Assembly (NCBI GenBank): GCA_965267405.1
Contig: OZ253954.1
Location: 3,162,001-3,226,000 of the forward strand
Source: JAPPOI01 sp028818055
Lineage (GTDB): Bacteria > Pseudomonadota > Alphaproteobacteria > Rhodobacterales > Rhodobacteraceae
Direction of reading: 5' to 3'
Length of the DNA stretch: 64,000 bases
Of this stretch, positions 45,009 through 53,291 are shown piece by piece (positions within the stretch are counted from its first letter, which is position 1; each line of letters opens with the position of its first letter). The position numbers were made by a program, and so were the translations under genes. A model generated the notes under the pieces. That model was not told where the DNA came from. It saw only the letters and a list, made by a program, of their open reading frames with translations, and did not search any database.

Positions 45009-45727
45009 CGCCTACCGAGGCCTTCTTCACCGTTCACAAAGACCTGCCACGAGAGGGGCCCGGTCTTCCGGAAGATGTATTTTGGGCGCTGGACGTTGCC
45101 GGCACACCAGTGAGCGCGCGGATAGCGGATGCTGCCTGTGGCCCCGGGGCAGATACCGTCACGCTTGCGCAAGCAAGGCCAGGGTCCGAAATTCTTGCCG
45201 TTGATTTACATGAAGGTTTCGTGGAGCAGGCTCAGGCACGATGTGCGCACTTTGGCGAGTGGGTGTCGGTGCGTCAGATGAACTATCTAGAAATTCCGGG
45301 CGACTTCGATCTGATTTGGTGTGCCGGAGCAGTCTACTTCGTGGGCATCGAAAAGGCTTTGACAACATGGAAGAAAAAGCTGCGACCAAATGGTCGCGTC
45401 GCCTTCAGTGAGCCGGCTTGGTTGACCGAGGATCCTTCGCCTGCTGCAAGAGCTTTTTGGGCCGGTGAAGGAAGCGTCGAAAGTGTATCGAAGCTAACTG
45501 ATAGAATTGAGCAATGCGGTTGGCGTGTCATTGATGACCGCAAGATCGTCAGATCTGCATGGCAGGCATATTACAACCCCATGCAGAAACGCCTAGACGC
45601 TCTAAGTGCATCCAATCCGGACGAAAACCTGCAAGCGGCCATCCAAGAAACGCAGCAAGAAATCGACAAGTGGCACCAAGCTTCTGACGAGATCGCCTAT
45701 GCGCTTTTCGTTGTGGAGCCGCCATGA
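45005..45727 (+). CDS. SAM-dependent methyltransferase
   Basis: A 240-residue class I methyltransferase with motif I IADAACGPGADTVTLA, the acidic residue AVDLHEGF at the end of strand 2, and a motif-IV-like DLIWCAGAVYFVG. The overall pattern is that of small-molecule methyltransferases of the UbiE/trans-aconitate type; no substrate is evident. It overlaps cimA and the next gene by four bases each, so the three are translated together. Confidence 0.83.
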   Translation: MTPTEAFFTVHKDLPREGPGLPEDVFWALDVAGTPVSARIADAACGPGADTVTLAQARPGSEILAVDLHEGFVEQAQARCAHFGEWVSVRQMNYLEIPGDFDLIWCAGAVYFVGIEKALTTWKKKLRPNGRVAFSEPAWLTEDPSPAARAFWAGEGSVESVSKLTDRIEQCGWRVIDDRKIVRSAWQAYYNPMQKRLDALSASNPDENLQAAIQETQQEIDKWHQASDEIAYALFVVEPP

Positions 45728-46479
45728 GTATTCAAGCCTGCGCCGATATCGTTGCGAAAGCCGATCCAGACCGGTTTCAGGCAGCTATGGCTGCGCCAGT
45801 CGAAGCCCGGCGTGTGCTTTTTCCAATTTATGCGTTCAACGCAGAAGTTGCGCGCGCACCCTGGGTGACGGACGAGCCGATGATCGCGGAAATGCGCCTG
45901 CAATGGTGGCGCGATGCACTTGAAGAAGTCGCGGATGAAAGGCCTGTGCGCAAACATGAAGTGACAACAACTCTGTCGGAAGTTTTGGACACATCTGCAG
46001 CTAAGATCTTGGATCGTCTCATCCAATCCCGGCGATGGGATATCTACAAAGACCCTTTTGAAGACGATGCTCATTTTCACGAATATCTGGATCAAACAGG
46101 CGGCGGCCTGATGTGGGTCTCGGCGCGGCTTCTTGGGGCTCCGGAAAACTCAGAGGCGAGCTTTCGTTCGATTGGCGCCGCCAATGCGCTGGCGCGTTTT
46201 CTTCAGGCAATACCTGAACTTGAAGCAAAAGGACGCGTTCCCTTGGTCGATGGTCGCCCAGAGACTGTCCGTAATTTGGCCACGTCCGCCTTGGAACAGA
46301 ATGCGCGTGCAATGCGAGAGCTTAAGCGCTTGGATAAAACCGCTCGCGGTGCCGTTCTGGAGGCATGGCAGGCCTTGCCAGTCCTGCGACAAGTGGCCCA
46401 AAATCCAAATCGTGTGTCCGAAGGTCGTCTTGGACTTAGCCCAATTCGAAAGCGTTTCAGGTTACTCCGCTGGGCTTGA
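45724..46479 (+). CDS. Squalene/phytoene-synthase-fold protein, NDUFAF6-like
   Basis: A 251-residue helical protein related to phytoene synthases (RRVLFPIYAFNAEVARAP, LQWWRDALEEV, GGGLMWVSARLLGA, ANALARFLQAIPEL, KGRVPLV). Both aspartate-rich prenyl-diphosphate motifs are lost: IYAFNAEVA stands where ...DDxxD is expected, and IPELEAKGRV where DxxED is expected. It is therefore probably not a synthase. Mitochondrial NDUFAF6, a complex I assembly factor, shows the same losses, so a complex I role is plausible by analogy. It overlaps the methyltransferase start and converges 18 bases into the MFS gene. Confidence 0.75.
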   Translation: MSIQACADIVAKADPDRFQAAMAAPVEARRVLFPIYAFNAEVARAPWVTDEPMIAEMRLQWWRDALEEVADERPVRKHEVTTTLSEVLDTSAAKILDRLIQSRRWDIYKDPFEDDAHFHEYLDQTGGGLMWVSARLLGAPENSEASFRSIGAANALARFLQAIPELEAKGRVPLVDGRPETVRNLATSALEQNARAMRELKRLDKTARGAVLEAWQALPVLRQVAQNPNRVSEGRLGLSPIRKRFRLLRWA

Positions 46480-47682
46480 ATCCCGCCGTCTCAGAACGAG
46501 CCAAAACAACGCACCGCCGGCCAGAGCAAGGAACGGTGCCATCGCGATGTTGACTGCTGTCCATCCCTGAACCGGATCGCCACCCGAACAATTCATCAGA
46601 CCGCCAGAGGCGAGAGACGCAAGCGTTACACATCCGAAGACAAACATGTCGTTCATGCCCTGAACACGGCCGCGCTCTTCTGGTGAATGCGCGGTTGTTA
46701 GCATGGTTGTCGCTCCAATGAATCCAAAGTTCCAGCCGATGCCCAATAGGATGAGCGCCACAAAGAAGTTCATCAGATCTACACCTGCCAGGGCGACTGC
46801 ACCGGCACCAGCCAGAATGATCAAACCAGTCGCTACAATGCGTTCAGCGCCAAAGCGAACGATTAAATGTCCTGTGAAAAATGAAGGGGCGAACATCGCA
46901 AGCACGTGACCCGAAACCACATCTGCCGCGTTGTTGGTGGTGAAACCGCAACCAACGACAGCCAGTGGCGTCGAGGTCATTACCAAATTCATCAAAGCAT
47001 ATGCGACCATCGCACATATCATCGCCACGACAATTGTTGGGGACTTAAGAAGTTCAGTCCTGCTGCGACCAACTGATTGCGGACCTTCGCTTTTCGCGGG
47101 CAATGGCGCATGCAAAAGCGGGAAGAGTAGTGAGCCGAAAACGTTCAAAACAACGACGGCAAGGTAAGTCCCTAGGAAGGGGATGACAAAAGCCTCGCTT
47201 GTCAGCTTAACCAACTGTGGTCCAATCAGCGCGCTAAGCAAGCCACCGGCCATTACATAGCTGATTGCCTTGGGGCGATAGGCATCCGATGCAATATCGG
47301 TTGCGGCAAAACGATAAAAACCATGCGCAGACAGATAGATACCGGTCAAAAGTGAACCGACGAGAAAAATCGGGAAGCTGGCCGTGTAGAGACCCCATGC
47401 GCTCACGCATGCCCCGATACTGCCACCAGCCGCTCCAATGAAGAAACCGACTTTGCGCCCATAACGCTGCATCACGTTCGACAGCGGTGTTGCAGTCAAC
47501 ATTGAACCCAAAACGATGAGCGAGATTGGTAAAGTGGCAAAACAGATGTTTGTCGCCAGCGACTGTCCAGCAAGCCCGGCGACAACAAATATCATTGGCA
47601 TTTGCGCGCCCAAAATTGCCTGGGCCGCCACCAAAACCATGACGTTTCGTCTGGCCGCTCTATCTTGATCGATTGTCGACAT
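46462..47682 (-). CDS. Major facilitator superfamily transporter
   Basis: The ATG at 47682 (MSTIDQDRAARRN) gives 406 residues; 12 further codons are open upstream without conservation. About twelve hydrophobic helices are visible, with the MFS loop-2-like motif NVMQRYGRKVGF between helices 2 and 3 and a longer loop in the middle. Substrate unknown. It has no same-strand neighbour and converges on the NDUFAF6-like gene. Confidence 0.85.
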   Translation of the reverse strand: MSTIDQDRAARRNVMVLVAAQAILGAQMPMIFVVAGLAGQSLATNICFATLPISLIVLGSMLTATPLSNVMQRYGRKVGFFIGAAGGSIGACVSAWGLYTASFPIFLVGSLLTGIYLSAHGFYRFAATDIASDAYRPKAISYVMAGGLLSALIGPQLVKLTSEAFVIPFLGTYLAVVVLNVFGSLLFPLLHAPLPAKSEGPQSVGRSRTELLKSPTIVVAMICAMVAYALMNLVMTSTPLAVVGCGFTTNNAADVVSGHVLAMFAPSFFTGHLIVRFGAERIVATGLIILAGAGAVALAGVDLMNFFVALILLGIGWNFGFIGATTMLTTAHSPEERGRVQGMNDMFVFGCVTLASLASGGLMNCSGGDPVQGWTAVNIAMAPFLALAGGALFWLVLRRRDSSPAE

Positions 47683-47859
47683 AACGTAGCGATTAATCCG
47701 CTGATTTGAGCACAACAAGTCGATTTTTGTCTGTTGTTGTAGACGCTCGAGATTTTTCCAATATAGTTCTCAAAAAATAAGAGTATGTGGCTCGTAAAAG
47801 GGGAACCCGCGATTAACAATCAATCGATCGCGCGCTTTGAAAAACCTCGGACGAGGGTA

Positions 47860-48594
47860 ATGCGCCTCCTGTTGCTGGGAGGAACGCAGGAGGCGTATCA
47901 TATTGCTCAAGCTCTTCTTCGGGAGGATGGCCTGAACATTGTTGTGTCGCTGGCCCGACCCGAGCGTCAGCCTCGCCCATTTGGCTGGCCAGTTCGCATT
48001 GGAGGTTTCGGCGGAGAAAACCCATTTAAAGAATGGCTTAGCAGCGGTGGGTTTGACGCTGTCTTGGATGCTGGCCATCCATTTGCCGTGAGGATGAGCC
48101 ACCGTGTGGCAAGAAGCGCCAAGGCTGAGAATGTCGAGTATGTCCGGTTTCTTCGCCCCGCGTGGTCGCCGTCGGAGTGCGATACTTGGACGTTTCTGAA
48201 CGCACCAAAAGATGCAGTATCTCACATCGAAGATGGGTCGACCGTGTTTCTTGGAACGGGTCGTCGAGACCTCAATGAATTCTCAGGTATCAAGAACAGC
48301 CAGATCATTTGCCGAGTGCGAGATCGTGAGCATGATCCATTTCCGTGGCCAAATGGGCGCTTCCTTCTCGGCAGCGGTCCGTTTACCGTCCGCTCAGAAA
48401 TGATGATGCTTAGGCGGAACAACGTCGATTGGCTTGTGACTCGAAATTCGGGCGGGGTGGGCAGTTGGCCCAAGGTGGAAGCGGCGCGGGAACTTGGAAT
48501 TCGCGTGGCAATGATCAGGCGCCCGCTACAACCGGAAGCCCTGCGGATCGATACAGTAGCCGAAGCTCTGGCTTGGGTTAGGCGCAGGTTGTGA
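47860..48594 (+). CDS. cobK: Precorrin-6A reductase
   Basis: Reduces precorrin-6A with NADPH in aerobic cobalamin synthesis. ATG 47860 (MRLLLLGGTQEAYHIA) has GAGGG five bases upstream; the frame is open 25 codons earlier without conserved sequence. The 244-residue product has the N-terminal GGTQEA nucleotide loop, DAGHPFAVRMSHRVARSA, FLGTGRRDLNEF and LVTRNSGGVGSWPKVEAARELG, all characteristic of CobK/CbiJ. No other cobalamin gene is in the window. It overlaps the next gene by four bases. Confidence 0.9.
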   Translation: MRLLLLGGTQEAYHIAQALLREDGLNIVVSLARPERQPRPFGWPVRIGGFGGENPFKEWLSSGGFDAVLDAGHPFAVRMSHRVARSAKAENVEYVRFLRPAWSPSECDTWTFLNAPKDAVSHIEDGSTVFLGTGRRDLNEFSGIKNSQIICRVRDREHDPFPWPNGRFLLGSGPFTVRSEMMMLRRNNVDWLVTRNSGGVGSWPKVEAARELGIRVAMIRRPLQPEALRIDTVAEALAWVRRRL

Positions 48595-49223
48595 CGGTTG
48601 GACGACTAATCAAGACAAACGATTGTGTTGCGGAAGGAGCAAGTTGGCTGGCTGAGAACGAGCCGCGCTTTGCCAGCGCTCTGGAATTGACCGGTCCATT
48701 ACCGCTTCGTTTACGCAAAGACGGGTTCGCAGAGCTCCTTGGCGCCATCGTCAGCCAACAAGTGTCTGTGGCTGCTGCTGATGCAATCTGGGGCCGTCTC
48801 AGGGCTGCCGGTTTGACCGGTCCTAGAAAAATAATGTGGGCTGATGACGAAGAATTACGGGCCTGTGGGTTGTCCCGCCAGAAGATGAGGTATGCCCGCG
48901 CTCTGGCGGAATCGAACATAAAGTACAAATCCTTGCGCGAACGTCCGACCGACGATGTCATCGAGACTTTAATCGAAGTTCCCGGCATCGGCCGGTGGAC
49001 GGCCGAAATTTATGCAATGTTCTCGCTCGGTCGTGCCGATGTGTTCGCTCCGGGCGATCTTGCGCTTCAAGAGGCGGCGAAAATTCTGTTTGAGCTTCCA
49101 GAAAGGCCAACTGAAAAACAGATGAGGGTGATGTCCGAAGACTGGTCGCCCTGGCGTGGCGTTGCGGCCCGGCTTCTTTGGGCCTACTACCGCGTAGCCA
49201 AAGAACGTGAGGGTATCAGATGA
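48591..49223 (+). CDS. AlkA-type DNA-3-methyladenine glycosylase (HhH-GPD)
   Basis: Removes alkylated bases from DNA. GTG at 48591 overlaps the cobK stop as GTGA; 210 residues. The helix-hairpin-helix and catalytic aspartate are clear: EVPGIGRWTAEIYAMFSLG followed by FAPGDLALQ. The protein lacks the N-terminal beta domain of E. coli AlkA and the iron-sulfur cluster of Nth/MutY, matching short AlkA/MAG proteins. It overlaps the esterase gene by four bases. Confidence 0.88.
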   Translation: MTVGRLIKTNDCVAEGASWLAENEPRFASALELTGPLPLRLRKDGFAELLGAIVSQQVSVAAADAIWGRLRAAGLTGPRKIMWADDEELRACGLSRQKMRYARALAESNIKYKSLRERPTDDVIETLIEVPGIGRWTAEIYAMFSLGRADVFAPGDLALQEAAKILFELPERPTEKQMRVMSEDWSPWRGVAARLLWAYYRVAKEREGIR

Positions 49224-49882
49224 GTGAATTGGAATTTCAGCGCCGGGCTTCTGCCAGCGGCGAGGATACCTCGGTTGTGATTTTTCTTCATGGCTACGGT
49301 GCTGATGGTGCGGATCTATTAGGATTGTCCGAGCCGCTTGCGCCCCATATGCCAGATACTGTTTTTATCGCACCCAACGCGCCAGAGCGTTCGATGGCCA
49401 ATCCGATGGGGTTTCAGTGGTTTCCAATTCCATGGATTGATGGCTCTTCAGAATCTGCTGCAGGCGAGGGCTTGCACAGATCTGCAAAGTTATTGAATGC
49501 CTTCATCGATAAGGTTTTGGCGGACGAAGGCCTGGCTCCGGAGAACTTGGTACTGTTTGGCTTCAGCCAAGGCACCATGCTAAGCCTGCATGTCGCGCCG
49601 CGTCGTCACGATGAAATTGCGGGCATCGCCGGGTTTTCGGGCCGGCTCATGTTTCCCGAAACTCTGGCCGATGAAGTGGTCTCGAAACCTCCGGTCCTGC
49701 TTGTGCATGGCAATGCGGATGATGTTGTTCCGTTCGAGGAAATGCAGTTGGCGGGAAATGCCCTGCAGGACGCTGGTTTCAGCGTTTATGGACACGTGAT
49801 GCAGGGCACGGCGCATGGCATTGCACCGGATGGTTTGGGGGTTGCTCTGACTTTCATGAAAGAACGCTTGGGCATCGACTGA
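49220..49882 (+). CDS. Carboxylesterase/phospholipase-like alpha/beta hydrolase
   Basis: A 220-residue single-domain hydrolase of the carboxylesterase-2 (YpfH-like) family. Visible features are the oxyanion stretch FLHGYGADGADLL, nucleophile GFSQG, aspartate in HGNADDVVP and histidine in TAHGIAPDG, so the triad is complete. No signal peptide. It is coupled to the glycosylase gene, which probably reflects operon packing rather than a shared pathway. Confidence 0.87.
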   Translation: MSELEFQRRASASGEDTSVVIFLHGYGADGADLLGLSEPLAPHMPDTVFIAPNAPERSMANPMGFQWFPIPWIDGSSESAAGEGLHRSAKLLNAFIDKVLADEGLAPENLVLFGFSQGTMLSLHVAPRRHDEIAGIAGFSGRLMFPETLADEVVSKPPVLLVHGNADDVVPFEEMQLAGNALQDAGFSVYGHVMQGTAHGIAPDGLGVALTFMKERLGID

Positions 49883-49969
49883 GCATCAGTTCCCTTCCAT
49901 ATGGCTGTCTGTCACACGGCTGTGACGCGGACTGGATAACACTCTCGCGAACGTGCTGTATCGTGGGGG

Positions 49970-49997
49970 TTGCCACTTGGTAAACCCAATATATAGT
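49970..49997 (+). promoter_or_regulatory. Sigma-70-like promoter for the HNH gene
   Basis: TTGCCA (49970-49975) and TATAGT (49992-49997) are 16 bases apart, each one or two changes from consensus. A start near 50004 would leave a leader of about 70 bases before ATG 50073. Confidence 0.55.
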
Positions 49998-50072
49998 TGA
50001 CGTAATGCCGGGGCGGGTCGTCCCGCTCTGGTGCCAACAAAAACGGGCAGACAGGGCGGGGACGGAGTCAGT

Positions 50073-50657
50073 ATGGACGGTAATTTCAGAACGAGTTTTG
50101 TGCGAGAGCCAAACAACCTAAGGCACCATCCGGCCTTGGTTTTGAATGCGGACTATCGACCGCTGTCGTATTACCCACTGTCGCTCTGGCCGTGGCAGGA
50201 TGCCATAAAGGCCGCATTTCTTGAACGTGTCGACATCGTCGCGGAATACGATGAAGTCGTGCGCAGCCCCTCAACCGAAATTCGCATACCGTCAGTCGTG
50301 GTGTTGAAGGATTACATCCAGCCGCAAAAGCGAGTGGCGTTCACAAGGTTCAACCTGTTCCTGCGCGATGAGTTCTGTTGCCAGTACTGTGGCGCGAAGG
50401 GTGAACTGACGTTCGATCATGTTGTGCCACGTGCACGGGGCGGGATCACCAGTTGGGAAAACGTCGTTGCCGCCTGTTCGCGTTGCAACCTGCGAAAGGG
50501 TTCCAAATCACTTTCACAAGTCGGCATGACGCTTCGGCGATCTCCGCGCCAGCCTGCCGCCGAAGAACTTCGCAACCAGGGCCGTAAGTTTCCACCAAAT
50601 CACCTGCACGCAACTTGGACAGACTTCCTTTACTGGGATGCGGAACTTGAAGCGTAA
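50073..50657 (+). CDS. HNH endonuclease
   Basis: The ATG at 50073 (MDGNFRTSFVREPN) is preceded by GGAG about ten bases ahead; 194 residues. The C-terminal half holds a zinc-ribbon HNH fold: CCQYCG, LTFDHVVPRARGG (catalytic DH), NVVAACSRCNLRKG. The N-terminal part (VLNADYRPLSYYPLSLWPW, DAIKAAFLERVDIV) is typical of a widespread bacterial HNH family found as housekeeping-like singletons, whose role is not settled. The GNAT gene starts right after its stop. Confidence 0.88.
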   Translation: MDGNFRTSFVREPNNLRHHPALVLNADYRPLSYYPLSLWPWQDAIKAAFLERVDIVAEYDEVVRSPSTEIRIPSVVVLKDYIQPQKRVAFTRFNLFLRDEFCCQYCGAKGELTFDHVVPRARGGITSWENVVAACSRCNLRKGSKSLSQVGMTLRRSPRQPAAEELRNQGRKFPPNHLHATWTDFLYWDAELEA

Positions 50658-51194
50658 GTGCTGAAGACTGCGCGTTTAAGACTTCGGCCGTTTACGTCTG
50701 AAGACTTCCCGGACTATCGCCGATTGATGCGGGACAAGCTGGCAACTCGCGATTATCCGGCACCGCTTTCGGACGCTCGGATTGCCAGAAAATTTGACCG
50801 TCAGATGAAATGCGAAGTCGAGTTGGGCATAGCGCGGCAATATGTGGAAAATCTCGAAGGTGAGTTTCTTGGATATTGTGGTCTCAACCCTGTCGATGAC
50901 ATCCCGGAAATCGGAGATCATGTGGACATCGGCTGGCGGTTTTTTCCAGCAGCTTGGGGGCAGGGGTTTGCGACTGAAGCGGCCTTGGCCATATTGACTC
51001 AGCTGGCACCCAACATCCCCTACGAAGTCGTCTACGCTTATACCGCACCTGACAATTTGGCTTCGCAGGCAGTGATGGCTCGCCTTGGCCTCAATCGACG
51101 CCCCGAACTCGATTTTATCATTCGATCAGGTGACGAGGCAGGGTGGCACGGGTTGGTATGGGAAGCTAAGCTGCCTTTCAGACCAGCGAGGTAA
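50658..51194 (+). CDS. GNAT-family N-acetyltransferase (RimJ/RimL-like)
   Basis: A 178-residue acetyltransferase beginning at GTG 50658, directly after the TAA of the HNH gene. The opening LKTARLRLRPFTSEDFPDY, IGWRFFPAAWGQGFATEAA (acetyl-CoA loop) and NLASQAVMARLGL are diagnostic of the Acetyltransf_3 subgroup, which includes RimJ/RimL and antibiotic or amine acetylases. Acceptor unknown. Confidence 0.87.
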   Translation: MLKTARLRLRPFTSEDFPDYRRLMRDKLATRDYPAPLSDARIARKFDRQMKCEVELGIARQYVENLEGEFLGYCGLNPVDDIPEIGDHVDIGWRFFPAAWGQGFATEAALAILTQLAPNIPYEVVYAYTAPDNLASQAVMARLGLNRRPELDFIIRSGDEAGWHGLVWEAKLPFRPAR

Positions 51195-51199
51195 GCAAC

Positions 51200-52156
51200 A
51201 TGAGTGACACCTTCTTTAAACCGGTTTCGGGCTTTGATCTTCCACGGTTCGCGGGCGTTCCAACGTTCATGCGATTGCCGCACGTTGATAAAGCCCATGA
51301 TCGATACGGTGACATCGACATTGGCCTTGTCGGCGCCCCATGGGACGCAGGAACAACCAATCGCCCGGGGCCGCGTCACGGCCCGCGGCAGTTACGGGAT
51401 GCTTCCACAATGATCCGGGCCGAACACCCGGTCACCCGGGTTCGGCCATTTGAAGCTACGAACATGGCTGATCTGGGCGATATTGGCCCCAATCCAGCGA
51501 GCTTGGATGATAGCCTAAAGAGATTCACTGAATACTTTCAGAGTCTTAAAGGCGACGGCATCAGGCCCTTAATGGTGGGAGGCGATCATCTCTGTACGTT
51601 GCCTGCGCTTCGCGGAGTTGCCGCGGATGGCCCACTGGGGATGATCCATTTCGACAGCCACACGGATCTCTATCACAGTTATTTCGATGGTCAGATGTAC
51701 ACCCATGGAACTCCGTTTCGCCGGGCGATTGAAGAGGGTTTGCTCGATCCAAAACGTGTTGTGCAAATCGGCATTCGTGGCACGATGTACGATAGTGAAG
51801 ACATAGACTTCGCTGCTGGTGTCGGCGTGCGGATCATTCGGATCGAGGAGTTGTTTCGGCGCGGCACTGAAGATGTCATGGCCGAGGCGCGCGAAATTGT
51901 TGGCGACCAGCCCATCTACGTCAGTTACGACATCGACTTCGTCGATCCAGCCTTTGCCCCGGGTACTGGAACACCAGAAGTCGGTGGCCCTAACAGTTTC
52001 CAGGCGATCGAAGTATGCCGTCACTTATATGGGCTGAATATCTTGGGAGCGGATCTGGTAGAGGTCTCGCCGCCCTTTGATCAGACTGGCGGCACTGCGT
52101 TTCTTGGAGCGTCGATCATATTCGAACTGCTGTGCGCAATGACAGCATCACGCTGA
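51200..52156 (+). CDS. Ureohydrolase, agmatinase/guanidinobutyrase-like (paralogue 2)
   Basis: A 318-residue arginase-fold hydrolase with manganese ligands in GGDHLCTLP, MIHFDSHTDLYHSYF and SYDIDFVDPAFAPGTGTPEVGG. This copy follows the agmatinase/guanidinobutyrase pattern more closely than paralogue 1 (29321-30283). Agmatine to putrescine plus urea, or 4-guanidinobutyrate to GABA plus urea, are the likely reactions. It is five bases after the GNAT gene, and its end overlaps the convergent radical SAM gene by nine bases. Confidence 0.88.
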   Translation: MSDTFFKPVSGFDLPRFAGVPTFMRLPHVDKAHDRYGDIDIGLVGAPWDAGTTNRPGPRHGPRQLRDASTMIRAEHPVTRVRPFEATNMADLGDIGPNPASLDDSLKRFTEYFQSLKGDGIRPLMVGGDHLCTLPALRGVAADGPLGMIHFDSHTDLYHSYFDGQMYTHGTPFRRAIEEGLLDPKRVVQIGIRGTMYDSEDIDFAAGVGVRIIRIEELFRRGTEDVMAEAREIVGDQPIYVSYDIDFVDPAFAPGTGTPEVGGPNSFQAIEVCRHLYGLNILGADLVEVSPPFDQTGGTAFLGASIIFELLCAMTASR

Positions 52157-53101
52157 GCAGCTTGCCCCTCCTAGTACGCAAAACTTGGCACAATGCGGGT
52201 GATTGAGATGGACTGGCCGCTCAGCCTCTTCCAGAGTTTCGCCTAACTCGAATTCCGCGTCATAAGGCAAAAGCGTGCAAGCCAAAACAGCCGGACGCTC
52301 TGCCCCCTTGCGCTTGATGACCATACGTGACGATGAACACATCACTTCATCAGGTGACTTGTTCAAGATGCCCCAACAGGCGGTTGTGATCTCTGGAACG
52401 TCGACGGTTTCATCCATTTCGGGAAATAACACCGTCATACCGGGATTTTGCGCATCGATATCGAAGTTATTGCTCGCGTAAAGGTCCGCATAACCAAGCC
52501 GGGCGTCGCTTTCGGCTTCGCCCCAAATGGTTCTACCAGCCACCGCCATTTTGATCCCGTTGTCGCGCAGCCACCGCATACCGTCCAAAGTCTTCTCAAA
52601 ACTTCCGTCGCCTCGCTCGGTATCGTGATGCTCTGCGGACCAGTGATCGACTGAAATTCTAAGAGTCAGTTTATTGCCGAAGTCAGACGCCAGTTCGACC
52701 AAGCCACGCTGTACCGATTTCCGCATCATTGGCCGCATGGCGTTCGTCAGAATCAAAACCTCGTAACGGCGATCAAGCGATCTTCGCGCCATCTCGATCA
52801 TGTCGGGATTCATGAATGGCTCACCGCCTGTGAACCCTATTTCTCGAACGTTCCAATTGCGATCTTCGAGCTGATCCAGATAGTCGGTCACCTCATTGGC
52901 TGTCAGATAAACAAGCCGATCATTCGTAGGCGATGACTCGATGTAGCAATTCACGCATTCGATGTTGCACAACGTTCCGGTATTGAACCAAAGAGTTTCG
53001 GGATTGGTAAGTTCGACACTTGCCCGATCCTCGCCCTTTGCCGTCAACAAGGGATGCGAGAATTTCTCTTTAATCTGAGGTGGATGTGAGTGGTCTTTCA
53101 T
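52148..53101 (-). CDS. Radical SAM protein with Cys-rich C terminus
   Basis: A 317-residue radical SAM enzyme: the 4Fe-4S site C45-x3-C49-x2-C52 (CNIECVNCY) uses the normal spacing, followed by GFTGGEPFMNP for SAM. The C-terminal third has further cysteines (ACWGI, MCSS, LACTLLP, HCAKFCVLGGASC), suggesting an auxiliary cluster in the SPASM/Twitch manner. This group includes peptide-modifying and cofactor-maturing enzymes. No small precursor peptide is recognisable nearby. The adjacent ureohydrolase converges on it. Confidence 0.85.
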   Translation of the reverse strand: MKDHSHPPQIKEKFSHPLLTAKGEDRASVELTNPETLWFNTGTLCNIECVNCYIESSPTNDRLVYLTANEVTDYLDQLEDRNWNVREIGFTGGEPFMNPDMIEMARRSLDRRYEVLILTNAMRPMMRKSVQRGLVELASDFGNKLTLRISVDHWSAEHHDTERGDGSFEKTLDGMRWLRDNGIKMAVAGRTIWGEAESDARLGYADLYASNNFDIDAQNPGMTVLFPEMDETVDVPEITTACWGILNKSPDEVMCSSSRMVIKRKGAERPAVLACTLLPYDAEFELGETLEEAERPVHLNHPHCAKFCVLGGASCSA

Positions 53102-53154
53102 TCAACGCTCGATCATTTGTTTGACATTACCTAGCGGCCACATCGCATTACGAA

Positions 53155-53172
53155 AAGAAAAAGCTTTTTCTT
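53155..53172. promoter_or_regulatory. Perfect 18-base palindrome upstream of the radical SAM gene
   Basis: AAGAAAAAG is followed directly by its reverse complement CTTTTTCTT. It lies 54 bases upstream of the radical SAM ATG, in the region divergent from zwf. A GTGAC...GTCAC pair follows at 53173-53193. It could be an operator or a hairpin. Confidence 0.35.
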
Positions 53173-53243
53173 GTGACGCCATTGTGATGTCACGTGCATA
53201 ACTGGACAAAGGCGAATTCAGACGCTATCGCATCGGCAAGGGT

Positions 53244-53261
53244 CATGTTACCGCTAACATG
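53244..53261. promoter_or_regulatory. GntR/LacI-type operator upstream of zwf
   Basis: CATGTTA-CCGC-TAACATG has exact 7-base arms. The core differs by one base from the E. coli gluconate-repressor consensus ATGTTACCGGTAACAT. TGGACA (53203-53208) and TATCGC (53226-53231), 17 bases apart, form a possible promoter just upstream, so a bound repressor would block elongation or initiation. Confidence 0.65.
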
Positions 53262-53291
53262 GCAAGGAAATACGAGACGAAAGGAAAGCAA

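Noticed and set aside
53259..53291. ATG start of zwf at 53259
   Set aside because: It lies in the operator palindrome and lacks a ribosome site; TTG 53292 fits better.
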